NCBI GenBank assembly: GCA_024220525.1
Contig: JAMYWO010000364.1
Coordinates: 4,000 to 35,304, forward strand
Length of the DNA stretch: 31,305 nt
Origin: Cochliopodium minus
Lineage: Eukaryota; Discosea; Himatismenida; Cochliopodiidae
Reading direction: 5' to 3'
Within the stretch, counting starts at the first letter, position 1, and each line of letters opens with the position of its first letter. The position numbers and the translations under genes are program-made. Under the pieces are notes generated by a model that saw only the letters and a list, made by a program, of their open reading frames with translations, was not told the origin of the DNA and ran no database searches. This document shows positions 9,716 to 20,270 of the stretch, one piece after another.

Positions 9716-12700
9716 TTACTTTGAAATGATCTTCTTTTTGAGGAGCTTCTTTTCAAGTTCACTGAACTGAGAGGTTTTTTGGAATCGAGAAAAAGATTCG
9801 TTCATCAAAGATTGAATTTCAAACTTTGCTTGCTCAAAAGCTAATAAGAAAAAAAATAAAATTATTAAAACTAAAAAAAAATGAAATTTAAATTAATTTT
9901 GTTTACTTTCTTTAGATGGATTTTTTTCTAGTTCTTGCTCTATTTTGCTTCTAATTCTACCAGAAATGTTGATCGCTTGGGGAGCATCATTACGAATGAA
10001 ACGATTGAAGATTTGAGGGGCGATGAGATTCCTCCTTTTCTGTTTGACGAGAGTGAAAAATTTGATGGAAAAAATGTAAAACAAAAGAATCTCTTCACAA
10101 TGCTCATTGCGTAAAAACTTTAAAAAAGCTTTGATACACAAAGGATAATCTAGCCAAGTTTCATTGAAAGAAGTGAAATCAAAATCGCTCTTTTTGTGGT
10201 TTTTCTTTTCACTGCTGTCGGTGGAAGAAACGCGGGACTTGCTGCTGGTACGAGAATTTTTTTTTTTTTTGTACTTTGGAGATCCACGCGAGCTTCGAGG
10301 AGTTTCCTTAGAGACGCTTCGGTATTTGAGATAATCATACGAATGAGACTTTAATTGGTACTCCACTTCGAAATAGGCTTCGTCGTAAAGGTCTACTGGA
10401 AAATTGTTGGACAAAACGTTTTTCGAAATGCGTTTGGTGACCTCCAAGTTGACGGTGATCTCCGAAACGCCAAAGAGATTGGAATTTTGCTTGAAAATGA
10501 AGTTGTGGTAGATGTTTAGGCCGAGAAAACTTCTCTTGTTGTTCGAGATGGTGCTGCGGTACTCGGAGACTTGTTTCCAGAAATCGAGGATTTCAAAGGA
10601 ATACACAGAATGGAGGTAGTTCTCAAATTCCTTGGAATAATAGAGCAGATTGGTGTTTTCGATGCGACCGTTGACGCCACGAGGAGACAAGGACATTCTA
10701 TAAAAAACGTTGTTCAAAGAGTTTGTGTTTTCTTCTTCTGTTGAAAGCTTGCTTTCAGTAGTGTCCAATGCGGTGTGGTTGAAGAAAGATCTCGGACTGG
10801 TGTCACCTGAGTCGCTGTCCTCCGAAGCGATGAAAGAGTTCGTGTTGTTTTCGTTCACTTCGTTCATCCTCTTTTTCTCCATGATGTTGATCAATGGATT
10901 CAATGTGGTGGTAGACTTTTGTGACTTTAATTTCCCAAACTTTGTTTTGGGAAGATCAATGGTGAGACGTTGCAAAACTGCAGGTACTTTGTCTTCTTGT
11001 GTTACTTTAGTTTTCAAGGGTTCAGAGGAGAACATCTCCTTTTGCACTTCAAGTCCGTTTTCTTCCATTGCCTTTCTTTTGATCGCTTCTTTCATCCTTT
11101 CTTCTTTCAATTTGAGTGTCAGTTTGTCAAAAGATTCGAATGATTTTTGGTATTCTTCCCACTTTATGTCGTTCAACATCAACAACTTGTTGACCTTTTC
11201 GGATTGCTTGAGTCTGTCTTCCTTTCCCCTCTCTATTTTCTTTTTGAGTTTGTTTTCCCCAAAAAGAGGATTCCTCTTCACTTTGATAGAACTCTTCACC
11301 CCAACGTTCTTGATCTTGTCGAGATTAAGATTGGAAAGATCAACATTGTTATCCCCAAAAAGCTTTCTAACATTCACATTATTAGAAGGGTACTTCAGTT
11401 CTTGGCTCAATGAATTATGTGTTTCCTCTGCTTCCGAAGAACCATAAGCAGGAAAGAAAGAACTAGGTGAACGAGGAATGCCTCCATCTTTTCTTGGAGA
11501 AAGTTCTGAAGAAAACTCTATCGAAGGTTCGTGATGTTGTGTCAAAATTGGCTTCAAAATTTTTCCTCTGTCACTTGATCCAAAAGAAAACTTTCTTTGT
11601 GGTGCTGATCCTTCTCTCAAGTTCATTAATCTAGGAGAATCTTTGGCTTTAATTCTTCCAATGTGCCCAATGTTTTGAAGCTCCAACTTATTGTTCTCTA
11701 CGTCTTTTTTGAGTCTTCTTTCGTTAGGAGGCGATGTCAAGCTGGAGATATCTAGTCGCATCTTGTTGTAATCCTTTTCTATTTCCTTATTTTTTTGTGT
11801 ATCTCTTTCTTTTTCTTTCTTCTTGTTGATTCTATTGTTTTCTGGTGTGGTTTTTTCTTTTGTGTAGTTTTGTTTCAGTGGCTTGATCACATCCATCCTC
11901 AATGGAGATCCAAGTGATGTAAACTTTAGGTTTCTTGGAGAGGATCTGCTATAATGCTTTTCCTGCTCGTATAACTTCTTTGTATACTTGTTTGGCTTAG
12001 ATTTTATTTTGGAGCTCGTGTTAATCAATTCTTCCTTGTTATTCTTTTTTTTTACCACTGGAGATTTTTTGTGGAATTTGTCAATACTCTCCAGATCAAG
12101 CGATTTTACAACAGCCTTTGGGAATAATCCTTTTTGTTTTTGAATATTTCATTAATTTGTTTGAATATAATTTGGAAATCTTGGGTTTTCTATTGCGCAC
12201 ACAAAAATTTTTTATTTGTATTATATTGACTAAATTTTACTTTTATATCAACTAAAAATTTGGTATCAATTGATCAAATATTCCATTATATTCAAGAATA
12301 ATTTGACAAAATGGATAAATTTTACATTTTTTAAGTGAAAATAATTATTGAGATCGTTATAATAAATAAAATAATTCAAATATAAGGTGAATTTTTTGAT
12401 TGTGAGATAATGTTTTTAGGAAAAGTGGAAAGACCAATAAAAATTTTAAAATTTAATTTATTTTACCCTTTTGCCCAGAAAATACGCCTGTAAACCATCC
12501 ATTCTCATTCTTAGCAAGCACAGTGATGATATCTCCCTTATCGAATTTTAAATATTTGGATCCACCTACCTGGAATGGCTGAAGCGCTTGGACTATATCA
12601 ATTGGAACCCTATCATCCACTTTCTCTTCATGATCCCCACTCTTGTTTAATTTCTTCTTGCTGTTGAGGATACTACTAAGACTATGATGGGATTGTGATG

Positions 12701-13064
12701 AACTTATTTTATTTTTGGAACTTGGCAATCGAGAATTGCTTGGAGAGTTATTGATAGAATTCATCTTGAAGGAGTTCAAATTATCAGATCTATTTTTCTG
12801 CGTGAATAGGGATGCCAAATTTATTGTTGAATATCTTGTTGGGGCACTCTTTGATCTTGTACTATTCTTTTCTTTTGTCTTCACTTTCGATCTTGCTTGT
12901 CTTTTATCGTCTTTATTTCCCAAATTGATGTCATATTCTTTCAAATCGAAGAAATTTTTGCTATTAAATTTATTCAGATTGATTCTATCTTTGCTATTGA
13001 ACATTTTCTTTGTGTTTATAGAGAATAACTCTATATCTTCGCATGAATCCAGTATTGTTTCCAT
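9716..13064 (-). CDS. SH3 domain plus tandem RGS domain protein
   Basis: Exons on the minus strand: 13064-12467, 12129-9907 and 9840-9716, phases matching, 981 residues. The SH3 domain covers about residues 156-212 (ALQPFQ, then KFDKGDIITVL, NGWFTGVF and GLFP) and is split by intron 1 exactly at Gly200. A long polar region with SPR motifs follows, with a coiled-coil-like stretch near residues 505-565. RGS domain 1 lies at about 696-803 (FENYLHSVYSFEILDFW ... LYDEAYFEVE). RGS domain 2 lies at about 855-975 (FLKFLRNEHCEEILLFY ... TFEQAKFEIQSLM) and is completed only by the third exon. RGS domains speed GTP hydrolysis by G-alpha subunits and SH3 domains bind proline-rich partners, so this is likely a multivalent scaffold in G-protein signalling. 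Whether each RGS domain is catalytic cannot be told by eye. Confidence 0.82.
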
Positions 13065-13572
13065 TTTCTTGCAATAAATATTTATAATTCAAATCTACAA
13101 CTGTAAAAATGATGTTTTTCAATCTGAAAATATGTATTTCTCTCCTTTTCCCAATATTTTTTTATTTTTTTAAATATTTATTTTATTTTATTATATTTTT
13201 TATTTTTTGAAATACTGTTTATTTTTATTTTTCCATTCACATATTTTTACTAATTTTCAACTTTCTAAAACAAATTTTTGATTGCATTTGTAAATATTCA
13301 AGTCAATTATCAATATGTTTCAGAAATTTTCACAAAAAAAAACTAAAGAAATGTTGTCTATATTTTGAAGAAATAAATTGATCTCAAAATACTGGATTGT
13401 CCTCTAATTTGCTGACCAATTAAATTTAGAGGTGGAAAAAAAATTGGGAAATTAATTGAAAAATTCAATATTTTTCAGAATTGAATCTAAAGTGATTGGA
13501 TTATATCAATGAAATATAAATAGATTTCAAGATTCAAAAAAATCAATAATGGTGATTAAAAAATAAAAAAAA
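13065..13572. other. Divergent intergenic region
   Basis: About 500 AT-rich bases between the divergent starts of the SH3-RGS gene and the helicase gene. It must contain both promoters. No recognisable motif or gene. Confidence 0.5.
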
Positions 13573-16500
13573 ATGGAGAATGTGTCTGATAAAGATTCAA
13601 AGAAAAGAGCAAAAAAATTCTTCAAAAAGAAGAAAACAAAAAATAGATCAAAAGAAGCAAGAGAAGGGAAGAAAAATATACAAGATACTTACATCGCAAC
13701 ATTAAATTTGAGAATCGAGAATGAAAAGCCTCCAAAAGGGGTAATACAAAATAAAGATACTTTTTTGATTAGATGATTCAATATTAACCATATCTATCTT
13801 TCTTTAATCAGTCAAATCCTCTTGCATATGATTTTCAAGATAAAACAGATAAAAAAGAAGAAAATAACGAAAATGTTACTTATGCATCTGCAATCAACTT
13901 TACACAATTGCCCATTTCCAAAGCAACAAAGGAAGGATTGAAAAATGCAGGATATTTAAAAATGACAGATATTCAAAGAGCATCAATTCCTCATTCATTA
14001 GCAGGAAGAGGTAAAAATGATCATTTTAAAGAAAATATTGAGAAAAGATTTTTATATTTCTTTCTTTTTTCTTATTCGCTATAAAGATCTTCTTGGAGCT
14101 GCCAGAACAGGAAGTGGAAAAACATTGGCATTTCTTGTTCCTCTTTTGGAAAAGTTATTCAGATCAAAATGGAATGTGGATGATGGATTAGGAGCAATTG
14201 TAAGAATATTGAAGTTATAATTATCATTATCAAATAGGAAACATTTATATAGCAGTGGAATTATCATTTAAGGAAAAATAAACCATAAATCTGATATATT
14301 TCCAAGATATATTAAATTTTAACTTTTTATTTTGATTATATAATTTGATCAAATTTTCATTTCATTTATCAACATAATTTTTTTTTTCCTAACTATTTTT
14401 TGTTATTTAGGTAATTGCACCAACCAGAGAACTTGCAGTACAAATCTTCGAAACACTTGTGAAAATAGGGAAAAAGCACAACTTCAGCGCAGCCCTCTTA
14501 ATCGGAGGAAACGACTTTGACAGAGAAAAAAACAGAATAGACAAAATGAACATAATCATTTGTACTCCGGGAAGATTGTTACAACACATGGACGAGAACC
14601 CTTTGTTTAAAACCCACAATCTTCAGTTTTTGGTTTTGGATGAGGCTGACAGAATCTTGGATATGGGGTTTTCCAAGACTCTCAAGTCTATCCTTGACAA
14701 TCTCCCTGTTCAAAGACAAACTTTGCTTTTTTCAGCAACACAAACAAAATCTGTTAAAAAAATTTCAATGTTGAATATGAACGTAAAAAATAATTTTTTC
14801 TTTTCCTTTTACTCTTATTTTTTGTTTTTAATGTTTAATTATTCTAATTCTAAACTAAATTTTTTTAAAGTTTATTGATTATTTTTAGATAAATTTTATT
14901 TTATTTATTTCAATTCTAGGAACCAGAATATATTTCTGTCCATCAGTTTGAAGAATTCAGTACCCCAAAAAATTTGAACCAACAATATGTAATATGCGAC
15001 TTGGATCAAAAAATAAACGTTTTGTGGTCATTCATCAAGTCTTTTTCCAACAAAAAGATCATTGTTTTCTTTTCCACTTGCCAAGAAGTGAGATATTTTT
15101 ATAATGCTCTCAGAAAAATGTTAATTCCTTCCCAAGCTTTTTGTTTGCACGGAAAACAGTCGCAAGGAAAGAGATTGGACCAATACTATGACTTTAATCA
15201 AATGAAACAAAAGTCCATCATGTTTGCAACAGATATTGCATCAAGAGGATTGGTAAAAAAAAATAAAAAAAAAATTTACTTTAATATTTAATTTAAACAA
15301 AAATTTTTGTGAATATTTTTTTTTATTTCAACAAAAATTTTGAACATTTTTTTATTTTTAACTAGGACTTTGCTGATATAGATTGGGTGATCCAGTATGA
15401 TTGCTCAGTTGATGTCGAAACATATATCCATAGAGTAGGGCGTACTGCGAGATTCAACAAGGGAGGAAGTGCAATGCTGATGCTGCTTCCAACCGAAGTA
15501 AAGATGGTGGAGCTCCTCAAAGAAAAAGTTCCCATCACCCAAATAAGCGTCAACCCAAATAAACTGGTGGACACTCAACAAAAATTGGAAGCGATCATGT
15601 CAGAGTTCCCCGAAATAAAGTTGATGGCACAAAAGGTGGTGATCTCTTATCTCCGCTCTATCCATTTAAGCAAAAACAAAGAAATCTTCGATGTTCACAA
15701 GTTGGACTATGAATCTTTTGGGAGATCTTTGGGTTTGGTCAACCCTCCTGTTGTGCAGTTCAAGAAGGACAAGGTGGACAATCCTAAGAAAGACAAGAAG
15801 AACTATGCTTTGGAGGAGAAGCTCAGACAAGTCGATGAGCACGAAGAAAAAGTGAGGAAACATTATGAGCTGCAGAAAAAGGGAGGTGGGGACGATGCTC
15901 TTGTTCCTGTCAAGAGAAACGAGGAGGATGAAGAAAAGTTTGGGAACCAGAAAATCTCCAAAATTTTGAAGAGAAAGACCAACAGGGACAGTGACAAGAC
16001 TTTGAATCTTGATGATGAAGAGGAGGAAGACATTTTTCAGGTGAAGAGGTTGGATCATGATTTGGAGGAGAAGAATTTTAGTAATGTTGATGTTTCTTCG
16101 CTCAAAAGCAACTTTTTTGACAATGATTACAAAGTCAAGGATTTGCATTCTGAACAAACTTCCTTCATTAGTGGCGAGAGGCATGCTATGGAGGGTCAAG
16201 ACAAGGAAGATTTCGATATTGCCAAAGCCAAGAGAAAATACAACCGCCAAAAGAGAAGACAACGTGAGAAGGAGTTGGCTGAAGCTAGTTCTTCTAAGAA
16301 ATATCCTTCTGCCACTCTTGGTTATGATGATGGGGTTGAAGATTATGGAGATGAGGATGAGGAGGATCTTGGCTCTATTTCTTTGGATGAAGGTATGGAG
16401 GATCTTCCTTCGGAGGAACTTCAAAGGCTTTTGCTTGAAAAGTATGAGAGGAAGAAAGGATCCTCTGCTTCTAAAAACAAAGATGATCTTGATGATGATG

Positions 16501-16919
16501 ATGATCATTATGAAAATGAGGATTATTCTCCAAAGAATAAAAGCAAAAGAGAAAAAAGAGACAAAAAGAAGTCTTCCAAGAAGAAAAGAGACCCCCTTCC
16601 CAATGACTTTGATGATCAGTTCGAAAGAGATGATGATGTTGGCCAAGATGATGAAATCATCAACACTCCTTCCCTCAAAAAATCTTCCAGAAAGAAATCT
16701 GATCGCAAGAGAAAAAATGATGACATTAGTTCTCTTTCTTCCAACAGGGTTCCTTCCGAAAGCAAAAAATCAAGCAAGAAATCCAAGAAGAGCAAGAGAG
16801 AAAACAATTCTGATGATGTCAATCAGAAAGCAATTGAGAATCTTACCAAATCCAATCAGCCTCTTTCCTTGAATCAGCAAGAGGAGCTTGTTTTAAATCT
16901 CATTTCCAAAAGAAATTAA
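13573..16919 (+). CDS. DDX10: DEAD-box RNA helicase DDX10/Dbp4
   Basis: Six exons (13573-13740, 13812-14010, 14087-14199, 14411-14782, 14920-15252, 15366-16919) join in phase for 912 residues. Motifs in order: Q-motif region near 110 (TDIQ), Walker [10 protein letters not shown] (127-135), PTREL (164-168), TPGR, DEAD (237-240), SAT (268-270), [10 protein letters not shown] (about 387-396) and HRVGRTAR (417-424). Phrases such as [10 protein letters not shown] and the region after motif VI ([17 protein letters not shown]) are specific to the DDX10/Dbp4 branch. That helicase acts in the nucleolus in early 18S rRNA processing and release of U14 snoRNA. The C-terminus (from about residue 550) is alternating acidic and lysine-rich low complexity, typical of nucleolar proteins. 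The large antisense frame opposite it is a by-product of this codon bias. Upstream lies the divergent SH3-RGS gene. Confidence 0.93.
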
Positions 16920-17256
16920 AAAAAAAAAACCTTTTTTTAAATTAAAAAAAATCTATTTATTTTAATTTCCTATTTTCTTATTTTCTTTTTAAATCAAAGA
17001 TTTTTTGATTATCTCATTCATAAACTTATCAATATTTTTTTTCCTTTGTTAAATTCGAATTTCTTTAAAAAGAGCTCCGTCAGCTTTTTGTATTTTTTTA
17101 AACTGAATTACTTTAACTCAAAATAATAAAATCCAAATTTTTTTTTTTATATTCTTTTTTTTTTGGATTTGAACAAGATTTAAATATTAATTTCCACCTC
17201 TTTTTTTATTTTTTATTAATAAATTTTAAATTTAAAAAAAAAAAAAAGCTGAGAAG
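16920..17256. other. Intergenic region
   Basis: About 340 bases of mainly T- and A-rich sequence between two plus-strand genes. It holds the helicase 3' end and the promoter of the next gene. Nothing else recognised. Confidence 0.5.
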
Positions 17257-18305
17257 ATGAAGAATCAAAAAAGGAAAAAAGTGTTTAAAGCATGTGAATC
17301 TTGCAAAAAATTACATCGTAAATGTAATAATCACAGACCTTGTGATAGGTAAAAAAAAGTGTTCAAAAAAAATTATATTTCTCTTTCTAAATTTTTAAAT
17401 ATGAAATAAAGATGTAAGAAGAATAATAGGATGTGTATAGATAAAGAAAAGAAAGCAAAAATTAACGAAAATAAAAATTTAGACAATTTTTTATGTACTC
17501 GAGTATTGACCAAGGAACAAAATGATATCAATGGATTTCAATTGATAAAGAGATATAAATCAGAATTTGAGATAATGAAAGAAGAGGTGAAAAATCTTAG
17601 AAAGGAAATCACCAATTTAAATTTGCCCGATGATATTGACTTAGAACACTTTCTCTATCAATATAATCTGAGTAATTTTGAAATCCCAAAGGATTTTTTT
17701 TCTTATACTACTCGTAAATCAGGCACTATGTATATCTTTTCCAAGTTCAAGGATAATATCAGCCCAGAAGAATATCATACCAAAAATCTCGAAATAATAG
17801 ATCTGAGTGAAACATCTGCATTATCCTTTGGACGCATCCCATCACAAATGATTCACAAAGCATGCTACGAGTAAAAAAAAAAAAAATATATAATTATAAA
17901 TAATAATTTTTTGAATCTAAACTTTAAAGATTTTCAGTAAAGCACAATGATGAAATACTAAAATATTTTGCAAAAGTAAATGTTTTTTTAATTCGTTTTA
18001 TTGGATATTCTCCAAATATTAAAATTATAAAATCAGATCTTTAGTGTGAATTTTATTTATTCTCATAATTATTAAAAAAAATTAAGAGTATCTCCGATAA
18101 TTGCTTGAGCGAGATCAATTATATTCGAATCATAGAGTTTGCTAAAACTAGTGATGGAAAAACATTTGCTTTCGATACTAATTCTGCAATCATTTGTGAT
18201 AACAACCTGAAGCCCAAATTTTGTTTCTCATTTATTAAACAACTCAGTATTTTAGATGATACATTTGTCACTGATAATCTGAGACCAACAATAATCCCAA
18301 TGTGA
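17257..18305 (+). CDS. Zn2Cys6 (Gal4-type) PAS-like transcription factor, copy 1
   Basis: Four exons, 17257-17348, 17412-17870, 17930-17975 and 18087-18305, give 271 residues with matching phases. The Zn2Cys6 cluster has Cys at 13, 16, 23, 29, 32 and 39 (spacing 2-6-5-2-6) and is split by intron 1 between Cys29 and Cys32. A short coiled coil follows, with leucines around LRKEITNLNL. Then comes a PAS-like region (MYIFSKFKD, EIIDLSETSALSFGRIP), and a last conserved block ending LKPKF...DNLRPTIIP. Gal4-type clusters bind CGG-containing DNA. A Zn2Cys6-PAS order is known from the fungal ERT1/AcuK gluconeogenesis regulators, but regulation of metabolism here is only a guess. The exon of 46 bases and the AAAG acceptor are supported by alignment with the neighbouring paralog. 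The start was chosen as the first ATG in A-rich context. Confidence 0.83.
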
Positions 18306-18957
18306 AAGATCTATTATTTTGGGATTATTTTTTTTGTATTTTTAAAGAAATTATTAAAAAAAGAAAGTTTGTGAAAAACTTTATTATAATTCATTGAGAG
18401 GAGTTTTTTAAAATGTTAATTCCCTTCTTATGTTCAAATTGTTTTTTTTTTACTATCGATGGAAAATAATGGATTTAAGAAATAATTTAATTTTTTTTTA
18501 TTTTTTTAATGAAGATCTCCGTTCCCCTCCGTATATCTTTCATTTTTGGGATTAAATCTTAAACTTTATAGTTTATTTGATTAAGTATTCAAAAGCTTTC
18601 TGATTGTGGAGTGCAGAATTAAAGATAAAAAAATTTTTATTACAATATAAAATTTGTGTAATCAAAATTATTATAATTTTAATGAGTTCTTAGAGGATTT
18701 GTGAGAATCCTTTTTAATTTAGCAGCGGAATGCATTTTTTTTAAATTCTCCATTAAATTCCTTTATGACATTCACAGAATAATTTTAGGCATGGAAAGTG
18801 AAAAAGCATCCCAAAATAATAAAAATATTACTTGTACATGATTTTTAAAAATCAAGTGAGATGATAGCAATTATAATTTGATTTTAAATAAATTAATATT
18901 TAAATTAAACGATTATAAAATATAAAATTAAAAAAAAAAAATAATAAAAAAGAAAAG
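18306..18957. other. Intergenic region between the two Zn2Cys6 genes
   Basis: About 650 AT-rich bases with no ORF. A small hairpin (aggatt, loop tgtgag, aatcct) lies at 18694-18711 and is followed by TTTT. I cannot assign it a role. A GC-richer spot with two CTCCGT words lies near 18516-18533. Confidence 0.45.
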
Positions 18958-20079
18958 ATGAATACACATAAGAGAAAAAAGGTGAGAGCAGCATGTGAGA
19001 ATTGCAGAAAACTGCATAGAAAATGCGATGATCACAGACCATGTTCTCGCTGTATAAAGTACAAAAGAGAATGCACAGATATGCCCAAATCAAACACCAA
19101 AAAAAAGCTAGAGGGAAATAATTGTTCAGAGAGCTTTTCTATGAGAATTTTAACAGAAGAAAATAACAACATAAATGGATTCAAATTAATTAACTATAGA
19201 GGAAAATCAGAATATGAAATTTTGAAAGAGGAAGTTAAGATGTTGAAAAGGAATATAGATGAGATAGATAAGATGAATCTTCCAGATGATATAGATAAAT
19301 TTGATCCCATCGAATTATATCTCTATCAGAAAAATCATCAACTCCCACATCCAAGTATTCCGCCACTCACAACAAATCATCTCAATAGCAAAGCGGGATC
19401 AATGTACATCATATCCAAATTTAAAGATGAGATAATGCCAGATGAGTATAATAGTAAATTTATGACCATTATTGATATTGGAGAAATCATTTCTCTTATG
19501 TTTGGTTTTTCTCCACATCAAATTATTGGAAGTGAGTTGTATACCATTTCTCATAAATTTGATGAGCATGCTCTGAGACAAAATTCCAGGGTAAAAAAAA
19601 AAAAATTTTAAATCAAAATAGGAAAATAAAAAAAAAATAAATTATTTTTGCTGAAAAATAAAATAATAAAAAAATAAATATAAAATTAATTAAAAAAAAA
19701 AAAATTTGAAAATCATGAAATATTCTTCCTTTTGGATGGGAAAGAAATGAATTATAAAAATTATATAAGAACAATCCAACCATAAATTAATTAATATATA
19801 TATATTTTGTATTCAAAAATAATAAATGAAATATTTTTTTTTTTCTTTAAAAAAAAGAGAGTATTCGAAATTTGTAAATCAAAATTTAACTACTTCAGAT
19901 TGATATCATATGGAGAAAACAAAGAAGGAAAAATAATGGGAGTTGATTGTTCTTCTGTAATTTATTGTGATGACGATCTAAAGCCGAAATACTCAATGTT
20001 TTTTGTGAAACAAGTAATGGAAGTTGAAAGAGTCTTCATAAATGACGATTTAAGGCCACTCATGATTCCGTATTCTTAA
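18958..20079 (+). CDS. Zn2Cys6 (Gal4-type) PAS-like transcription factor, copy 2
   Basis: Two exons, 18958-19590 and 19858-20079, give 284 residues. The Cys positions (13, 16, 23, 29, 32, 39) equal those of copy 1, and the whole protein aligns with it: the NGF-L segment, the LPDDID block, the MYI-SKFKD PAS-like start, the FGFSP-Q-I block and the C-terminal LKPKY/DLRP block. The only intron lies at the same residue as the last intron of copy 1 (after HALRQNSR, aligned with EILKYFAK). Copy 1's first two introns are absent here. So the two arose by tandem duplication, followed by intron loss in this copy or gain in the other. The basic patch HKRKKVR just before Cys13 could serve as nuclear signal. 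Targets are unknown. Confidence 0.85.
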
Positions 20080-20270
20080 GAAAGAAATTTTTTTTTTCTC
20101 AAGATAATATATATTAATGTACTTTTTAAAAATATTTACTTTTCTACTTTGGTTTTTTTTTGTTGTATCTTTGCATATCTTGATCTATATTTTTATATCT
20201 TCACATTATATTAATAAACTAAACAGAATGAAAATTCATAGAAAATTCGAATTAATAATAAAAAAAAAAA

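Noticed and set aside
10710-11447. 245-residue plus-strand open frame
   Set aside because: Antisense to the SH3-RGS gene, rich in Ser, Phe and Leu, with no domain. A shadow frame.
15666-16646. 326-residue minus-strand open frame
   Set aside because: It lies fully opposite the acidic/lysine-rich tail of DDX10. GAT/GAA/AAG codons read backward give Ile/Leu/Phe-rich frames without stops. The sense strand has clear homology.
18694-18711. Hairpin followed by a T-run, resembling an intrinsic terminator
   Set aside because: Eukaryotic genome; six perfect base pairs with a short T-run are expected by chance in AT-rich sequence.
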